In this document: positions 59,652-64,000 of the stretch, piece by piece
Position numbering within the stretch: position 1 is the stretch's first letter
Layout of the letters: the number at the start of each line of letters is the position of its first letter
Assembly: GCF_021533215.1 (NCBI RefSeq)
Contig: NZ_JAJNKA010000008.1
Coordinates: 62,001 to 126,000 of the forward strand
Reading direction: 5' to 3'
DNA from: Portibacter lacus
GTDB lineage: Bacteria; Bacteroidota; Bacteroidia; Chitinophagales; Saprospiraceae
DNA: 64,000 bases
Made by a program: the position numbers and the translations under genes
The notes under the pieces: model-generated
Told to the model about the DNA's origin: nothing
Databases searched by the model: none
Seen by the model: the letters and a program-made list of their open reading frames with translations, nothing else

Positions 59652-60557
59652 ATGAAGAATAAAACATTATTAGTACTAGCAGCTGGGATGGGAAGCCGAT
59701 ATGGAGGGCTAAAACAAATGGATGCTTTCGGGCCAAATGGTGAAACTATTATTGATTACTCTATATATGACGCGATTGATGCCGGATTTAATAAAATTGT
59801 ATTTATCGTACGAGCGCACTTCCTTTCTGAATTTAAGGAAGTTTTCGATGGCAAATTTGGTGATAAAGTTAAATTAGAATACGTTACTCAAGAATTGACA
59901 AATATTCCATCAGGGATCGATGTTCATCCAGAAAGGGAAAAACCATGGGGAACAATGCATGCCGTTCTTGTAGCTGCTGAGGAAATTAAGGAACCGTTTT
60001 GTGTAATCAATGGAGATGATTACTATGGTAAGGATTGTTTCAAGATAGCAGCTAAATTCTTCGAGGAAAATGAAAATCAAGATACATATGCAGTAATCAG
60101 TTACTTATTATCTAATACTCTTTCAGAACATGGTACAGTTAACAGAGGTGTATGTAACGTAAGTGATGAAGGCAGTCTTATCGATATAAAAGAATGTGTG
60201 AAAATTGGAATTGAAAAAGATGGTACGATTAGCTATCCAGAAAATGATGGTAAGATTGAATTAGCTCCTGAAACATTAGTTTCTATGAACCTCTTTGCTT
60301 TTTATCCTTCGTTGTTTGAGCATGCAGGTCAGCTATTCACTAAATTCTTACAAGAACATGGTAAAGAATTAAAATCGGAATTCTACATTCCTACGGCATT
60401 AGATACATTGATTAAAAACGAAATTGTAGATGTTAAAGTCTTGAAATCAGAATCTGTGTGGTTCGGAGTAACCTATAAGGAGGATAAACCCGTTGTTATT
60501 GAGAAATTGAATGCGCTTATTGCGGATGGTGTTTATCCAGAGAACTTGTGGGGATAG
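59652..60557 (+). CDS. Sugar-phosphate nucleotidyltransferase
   Basis: 301 residues from ATG 59652; the reading from TTG 59610 adds a basic, non-homologous tail. The N-terminal TLLVLAAGMGSRYGGLKQMDAF (NDP-sugar pyrophosphorylase signature with AAGMGSRYGG) is clear, with EKPWGTMHAVL and the INGDDYYG metal site. It would make an NDP-sugar or activated phospho-sugar for surface polysaccharide or cofactor synthesis. The unusual LxxYGGLKQ start is shared with GlmU-like and other stand-alone enzymes; exact sugar unknown. Stop codon lies 1 nt before the lysC start. Confidence 0.9.
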   Translation: MKNKTLLVLAAGMGSRYGGLKQMDAFGPNGETIIDYSIYDAIDAGFNKIVFIVRAHFLSEFKEVFDGKFGDKVKLEYVTQELTNIPSGIDVHPEREKPWGTMHAVLVAAEEIKEPFCVINGDDYYGKDCFKIAAKFFEENENQDTYAVISYLLSNTLSEHGTVNRGVCNVSDEGSLIDIKECVKIGIEKDGTISYPENDGKIELAPETLVSMNLFAFYPSLFEHAGQLFTKFLQEHGKELKSEFYIPTALDTLIKNEIVDVKVLKSESVWFGVTYKEDKPVVIEKLNALIADGVYPENLWG

Positions 60558-60558
60558 T

Positions 60559-61833
60559 ATGATAGTATATAAATTTGGTGGAGCATCCGTAGCAGATGCT
60601 AGTAATATTAAGAACGTAGCTGAAATCATTAAGAATTCAGAAGAGAAAGACATTGCAGTTGTAATTTCCGCAATGGGAAAAACGACCAATGCGTTAGAAG
60701 ATTTGTTGAAGATTTCACGTTCGGAAAAGGATTTTTCTGAGCGATTTAATCTTCTAGTTGATAATCATAAAGAGATCATTAAAGAATTATTTGGCTTTGC
60801 GCAGGAAATACCGGCTCTCAATAAGTTATTTGATGAATTAAATGAGAATCTAGCAAATCTAAGGGAAGAAGTATATGATTATGCTTATGATCAGGTCGTT
60901 TCATTTGGGGAATTAATCTCAACTACGATTGTCTATAAGTATCTGGAACATCTTGGATTGTCTGCACATTTTATAGATGCTCGGCAAATGATTATTACGG
61001 ACGATACCTTCCGAGAAGGAATCGTTGACTGGGAGGATACCTTGTCGGCCGTTAAAGCTCAGCTTGAAAAGAAATCAGATGAACAGATTTTTATCACGCA
61101 AGGTTTTATCGGGTCTACGAAAGATGGAAAAACAACCACGCTAGGAAGAGAAGGCTCAGATTTCACTGCTGCTATCGTGAGTTTTTGTATTGATGCAGAT
61201 TATATGGCCATCTGGAAAGATGTCCCTGGAATTCTGACTGCAGATCCTAGATTGTTTGATAATGTTGCAAAGATCGATCGCTTGTCATACAGAGAAGCTA
61301 TAGAAATGACCTATTATGGTGCGAAGGTAATTCACCCGAAGACCATCAAGCCGATCCAGAACAAGAATATTCCGCTTTGGGTGAAGTCTTTTGTGAATCC
61401 TAATGGAATAGGAACCTTAATTAGCGGTGAGATAGAGTTAACTTATCCACCCATGATCGTAATAGAACCTGATCAAGCTTTGATTCATATTTCGACAAAA
61501 GATTTTTCATTCGTAGGAGAAGATCATCTCAGCAAATTATTTCAGACTTTTAATAAACATCGTGTCCGTGTTAATATGATGAGGAATACAGCGATTAGCT
61601 TTTCTGTCTGTACTAATAATATAGAAGACAGAATTCAAAATTTAAAGAAGGACATCCAAGGAGATTTCAATATGGTCGTAGATCATGGCCTCGAATTAAT
61701 TACCATACGACATTATACGGAGGATTTAGTTGAAAAACTAAAAAAGGGTAAAATTCAATTATTTGAGGAGCGTCTCCAGAAAACCATACAAATTGTGGTG
61801 AAAGATGTGCCTAATATGATAAGGAAAGCTTAA
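60559..61833 (+). CDS. lysC: Aspartate kinase
   Basis: 424 residues from ATG 60559. The frame is open further upstream but overlaps the nucleotidyltransferase gene. VYKFGGASVADASNIKNVAE at the start, FITQGFIGSTKDGKTTTLGREGSDFTAAIV in two parts (TTLGREGSDFTAA near 205-218), DVPGILTADPR and MTYYGAKVIHPKTI are aspartokinase marks. The C-terminal part is ACT-like. It phosphorylates aspartate for lysine, threonine, methionine and diaminopimelate. No homoserine dehydrogenase domain. Adjacent 2 nt to the SDR. Confidence 0.95.
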   Translation: MIVYKFGGASVADASNIKNVAEIIKNSEEKDIAVVISAMGKTTNALEDLLKISRSEKDFSERFNLLVDNHKEIIKELFGFAQEIPALNKLFDELNENLANLREEVYDYAYDQVVSFGELISTTIVYKYLEHLGLSAHFIDARQMIITDDTFREGIVDWEDTLSAVKAQLEKKSDEQIFITQGFIGSTKDGKTTTLGREGSDFTAAIVSFCIDADYMAIWKDVPGILTADPRLFDNVAKIDRLSYREAIEMTYYGAKVIHPKTIKPIQNKNIPLWVKSFVNPNGIGTLISGEIELTYPPMIVIEPDQALIHISTKDFSFVGEDHLSKLFQTFNKHRVRVNMMRNTAISFSVCTNNIEDRIQNLKKDIQGDFNMVVDHGLELITIRHYTEDLVEKLKKGKIQLFEERLQKTIQIVVKDVPNMIRKA

Positions 61834-61835
61834 AT

Positions 61836-62612
61836 ATGGATTTAGGAATTAAGGATAAGTTATTTGTAGTGACGGGAGCGACCAGTGGATTTGGCAAAGC
61901 AATATTCGAGTCCTTAGTTGCTGAAGATGCTCATGTGATTATTAATGCAAGAGGGGAGGAACGTCTTATTGAATTGCAAAAGCTAAATAAAGGTAAGATA
62001 GAAATAGTAGCAGGTGATATAACCACGGACGCGACGCTAAGTGAACTGATTCGCAAGATTGGAGATCGGAAATTAGACGGGATTGTTGTCAATGCTAGTG
62101 GTCCCCCAGCAGCAACATTTCAGCATACAGACCTTGGTGATTGGGATGATGCATATGCTTTATTGCTGAGATGGAAGGTGAAATTGACCAAACTGATTCT
62201 ACCTCTAATGATAAAGAATCATTATGGTCGAATACTTTTTATCGAAAGCATTTCTGTTAAACAGCCGATAGAAAATTTAGTGCTAAGTAATTCGCTAAGA
62301 ATGGCAGTTGTGGGCTTTATGAAAACACTTTCTCAAGAAGTTGCACAAGATGGAATCACTTGTAATATTCTTGCTCCGGGATATCATTCGACACCAGCAA
62401 TGGAAAGATTATACATTAATAAAAGTAACCTTCTAGGGATCAATGCAGATGAAGCGAGGGCAATTTTTGAGAAGGAAGTAAGTGTAGGAAGACTGGGGCA
62501 GACTGAAGAGTTTGCGTCGCTTGCAACTTGGTTACTTTCCTCACTTTCAGGCTATATTACTGGTCAGACGATTAGTGTGGATGGTGGCTTGGTAAAAGGA
62601 AGTATGGGATAA
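61836..62612 (+). CDS. SDR-family oxidoreductase lacking the usual Tyr-Lys pair
   Basis: 258 residues. The Rossmann cofactor motif TGATSGFGKAI (14-24) and NASGPP are present, as is the C-terminal ITGQTISVDGG. At the normal Y-x3-K site the sequence reads LSNSLRMAVVGF, aligning Ser for Tyr and Arg for Lys. This variation is known in a subset of the family annotated as 3-oxoacyl-ACP reductase-like. NADP(H) binding is likely; the reaction is uncertain. Ends at a bidirectional terminator. Confidence 0.9.
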   Translation: MDLGIKDKLFVVTGATSGFGKAIFESLVAEDAHVIINARGEERLIELQKLNKGKIEIVAGDITTDATLSELIRKIGDRKLDGIVVNASGPPAATFQHTDLGDWDDAYALLLRWKVKLTKLILPLMIKNHYGRILFIESISVKQPIENLVLSNSLRMAVVGFMKTLSQEVAQDGITCNILAPGYHSTPAMERLYINKSNLLGINADEARAIFEKEVSVGRLGQTEEFASLATWLLSSLSGYITGQTISVDGGLVKGSMG

Positions 62613-62653
62613 AAAAAAATAGACTTCTGGCAAGTAGAAGTCTATCCTTTTTT
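62611..62653 (+). terminator. Bidirectional Rho-independent terminator
   Basis: ATAGACTTCT and AGAAGTCTAT form a perfect 10-bp stem with a 7-nt loop. Six T residues follow on the plus strand after CC, and nine A residues precede (nine T on the minus strand), so it can end both the SDR gene and the convergent beta-barrel gene. Confidence 0.92.
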
Positions 62654-62662
62654 ATTATTTAC

Positions 62663-63196
62663 TTAAAATCTATAACCAAGTGTTGTTTTAATTCCGTTGA
62701 AAAAATCAAGTCCTCCACCAAAATTCGTCACTCTTTCTGGACTATCATTTTCTACATAACTTTCATAGATACCTATGCTCGGTCTTGATTCAAATCCAAG
62801 TAAAAGTCGCTTACTCAAATGAATCTGTACACCTACTGGAATTCCTAAATCGACATCATAACTTGAAAAGTCATTATCTATTCTATCATAGTCAAAGTTA
62901 ATTCCTGGCTCTAAGCCATAAGTAATTCTTGACCGCATGATTAAGTTTTTTTGTTTTTCGATTCCTATTCTGAAACCAGAAGCACCATCTAAAACACGAA
63001 GATCGGTAATGCTCATTCTAAGCCAATTTTTCTGACTTAATTTTGTCTTGTATTGAATACTTGTTGGTCCGAAATGAAATGGCTTAATTCCAATGTTTAT
63101 TTCGTTGTTTCCGTCTTTCCAATTAGAGCTTTGGGCGTAAGAGGAAAATGCTCCTATTGATAAAAAGAGCGCCAATGCAATTGTTATATTTTTCAT
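62663..63196 (-). CDS. Outer-membrane beta-barrel-like protein
   Basis: 177 residues. Signal peptide cut near SSYAQS (about residue 22). The mature part has alternating beta strands (EINIGIKPFHFGPTSIQYKT, RSRITYGLEPGINFDYD) and ends with the terminal strand GIKTTLGYRF, expected for a small outer-membrane barrel. No known family is recognised. Monocistronic. Confidence 0.75.
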   Translation of the reverse strand: MKNITIALALFLSIGAFSSYAQSSNWKDGNNEINIGIKPFHFGPTSIQYKTKLSQKNWLRMSITDLRVLDGASGFRIGIEKQKNLIMRSRITYGLEPGINFDYDRIDNDFSSYDVDLGIPVGVQIHLSKRLLLGFESRPSIGIYESYVENDSPERVTNFGGGLDFFNGIKTTLGYRF

Positions 63197-63288
63197 AATT
63201 CCTTGTTTTTAAGAAGAACGAGGCTAATTTCAAAAAGTAACAGAAAAGAAAATGCTTAGGTGTTTTTTAACAAAAGTGTTAAAGAAAA

Positions 63289-63609
63289 TTAAATAATCTC
63301 GCGCAGACGCTCCCACAAATCTTGCTCATCATCTGAAAATACATTATCAGAATAAAAGAGTTGCTTTACAAAATGCATCAATTCCTGCTTCTGAACGGAA
63401 GTAGGGTAGTATATACCTTCGTAAGCTTTGATCTTTTCCATCTTTACAGCATCGTCATCGTCCATGGCATACTCAGCCATGATTTTATGAAAACTATCGT
63501 TGTTGACCTTATTGAGGATCATTTGACGTTCTTCAAGAGAGAACTCACCATCTGCATAAGATGCGTATATCAACAAGTAAGCGATAAATTCTTCCTGATT
63601 CCAGTTCAT
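63289..63609 (-). CDS. TerB-like / DjlA-N-terminal-like acidic protein
   Basis: 106 residues, all-helical and acidic. LLIYASYADGEFSLEERQMIL (split by the family pattern YADG-x-x-S/T-x-x-E) and the C-terminal LFYSDNVFSDDEQDLWERL echo the repeated helical pairs of TerB/DjlA domains. The family is associated with stress and metal resistance, but small stand-alone copies lack assigned function. No signal peptide. Near, but not overlapping, the nuclease-like gene. Confidence 0.75.
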   Translation of the reverse strand: MNWNQEEFIAYLLIYASYADGEFSLEERQMILNKVNNDSFHKIMAEYAMDDDDAVKMEKIKAYEGIYYPTSVQKQELMHFVKQLFYSDNVFSDDEQDLWERLREII

Positions 63610-63627
63610 GTTATAGTTTTTTCAAAT

Positions 63628-64000
63628 TTAAGACTTTCCATTTAATTTTTCATACTTAGGAAGCTCTTCTAGAAACTTATAATTTGATTCCTCAAAATTT
63701 ATGGAGCAAAAATAATTGGTACTTCCATTAGTAAGCATAAGGTAAGGGACTTGCAGTGGAATGTTGTACATCGCAATTTGATTAAAAACTTTCTGATTTA
63801 CTGCTTGATTTGGCCTTTTGCACTCTACGATTAAAAGTGGAATCCCATTTCTATCGTATACAATTATGTCGCATCGACGAAATAGACCATTTACTTTAAT
63901 CCCTTTTTCTACTCTAATTAGGTTTTTAGAGATTTCTAATTCATGAATGAGATAAAGAACGGCACACTGACGAACCAATTCTTCAGGCTGTAGGACAATA
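63628..64000 (-). CDS. Type I restriction HsdR N-terminal-like protein (5' end missing)
   Basis: The frame runs off the right edge. The visible 124 residues read upstream as IVLQPEELVRQCAVLY, matching the conserved HsdR_N-like motif (LxPEExVRQ..VxYL), so the true start lies beyond the window and the apparent start at 63978 (TTG) is not real. The nuclease-like core is CDIIVYDRNGIPLLIVECK, with Asp and E-x-K in the order of a PD-(D/E)xK fold. Stand-alone copies are widespread in Bacteroidota without evident restriction partners; no modification genes are present here. Confidence 0.82.
   Translation of the reverse strand, partial: IVLQPEELVRQCAVLYLIHELEISKNLIRVEKGIKVNGLFRRCDIIVYDRNGIPLLIVECKRPNQAVNQKVFNQIAMYNIPLQVPYLMLTNGSTNYFCSINFEESNYKFLEELPKYEKLNGKS

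Noticed and set aside
60511-60558. N-terminal extension of aspartokinase
   Set aside because: Lies inside the nucleotidyltransferase gene in another frame; VYKFGGASV needs only the ATG at 60559.
1-64000. CRISPR arrays, tRNA or rRNA genes, insertion sequences
   Set aside because: No regularly spaced direct repeats, no tRNA-like cloverleaf in intergenic gaps, no transposase or long inverted repeats were found by reading both strands.

Overview
The window is AT-rich chromosomal DNA from a member of the Bacteroidota. It shows type IX secretion C-terminal signals, lipoproteins with lipoboxes, a FecI-type sigma / FecR / TonB-receptor cassette with an STN domain, a LytS/LytTR two-component pair, DUF4249, and several upstream regions with the phylum-specific -7 element TAnnTTTG. 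The exact family is not certain; gene content would suit Saprospiria or Cytophagia. I see no rRNA, tRNA, CRISPR, insertion sequence or prophage. Most genes are housekeeping and tightly packed, with 4-bp stop/start overlaps.

Layout. 1-10.5 kb: end of a secreted protein, a phosphoribosyltransferase, a membrane Fe-S oxidoreductase operon (749-3950), a TPR lipoprotein, a photolyase, two tandem paralogous envelope proteins, a TPR lipoprotein with a TapB-like protein, and a flavin-type oxidoreductase. 10.7-13.1 kb: a large secreted SGNH-hydrolase-like protein. 13.3-23.0 kb (minus strand): a long sulfur/tetrapyrrole operon read as sulfite reductase, uroporphyrinogen methyltransferase, siroheme dehydrogenase/chelatase, APS reductase, ferredoxin reductase, ferredoxin, hemD, hemB, sulfatase, methyltransferase. 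23.2-25.8 kb: a LOG-like protein and an unknown helical protein. 26.1-30.4 kb: a secreted dockerin-like protein and a LytTR regulator with its kinase. 30.5-34.9 kb: queD-like, folE, fabD, yqgE, ABC-F. 34.9-37.6 kb: rluA-type synthase behind a ribF-glycosyltransferase fusion. 37.7-39.9 kb: mrp, nfu-like, pyrF. 39.9-47.3 kb: acetyltransferase, exonuclease/GIY-YIG fusion, NamZ-like lipoprotein, helix-hairpin-helix outer-membrane protein, type II glutamine synthetase. 47.3-54.8 kb: candidate small RNA, HMG-CoA-lyase-like gene, sigma/FecR/TonB-receptor/FecR/DUF4249 cassette. 55-64 kb: SRPBCC, GNAT, di-haem peroxidase, sodium symporter, nucleotidyltransferase-aspartokinase-SDR, beta-barrel protein, TerB-like protein and a nuclease-like protein cut by the right edge.

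The best discovery is upstream of the sulfur operon. Between 22781 and 22899 (minus strand) there is a 17-codon leader ORF encoding MMGCCCCMMGISSCLDL. It is followed by a U-tailed terminator hairpin ending 16 nt before the sulfite reductase start. A segment overlapping the last Cys codon can pair with the terminator's 5' arm (9 of 11 bases). This is the full architecture of a ribosome-mediated, cysteine-sensing attenuator controlling the pathway that makes sulfide for cysteine. The operon encodes its own electron supply (ferredoxin and its reductase) and its own sirohaem, so the switch would control a nearly self-contained sulfite/APS reduction module. Other notable items are the RibF-glycosyltransferase fusion, an SDR lacking the usual Tyr/Lys pair, a second FecR without its own sigma factor, and a candidate small RNA at about 47.4-47.55 kb.
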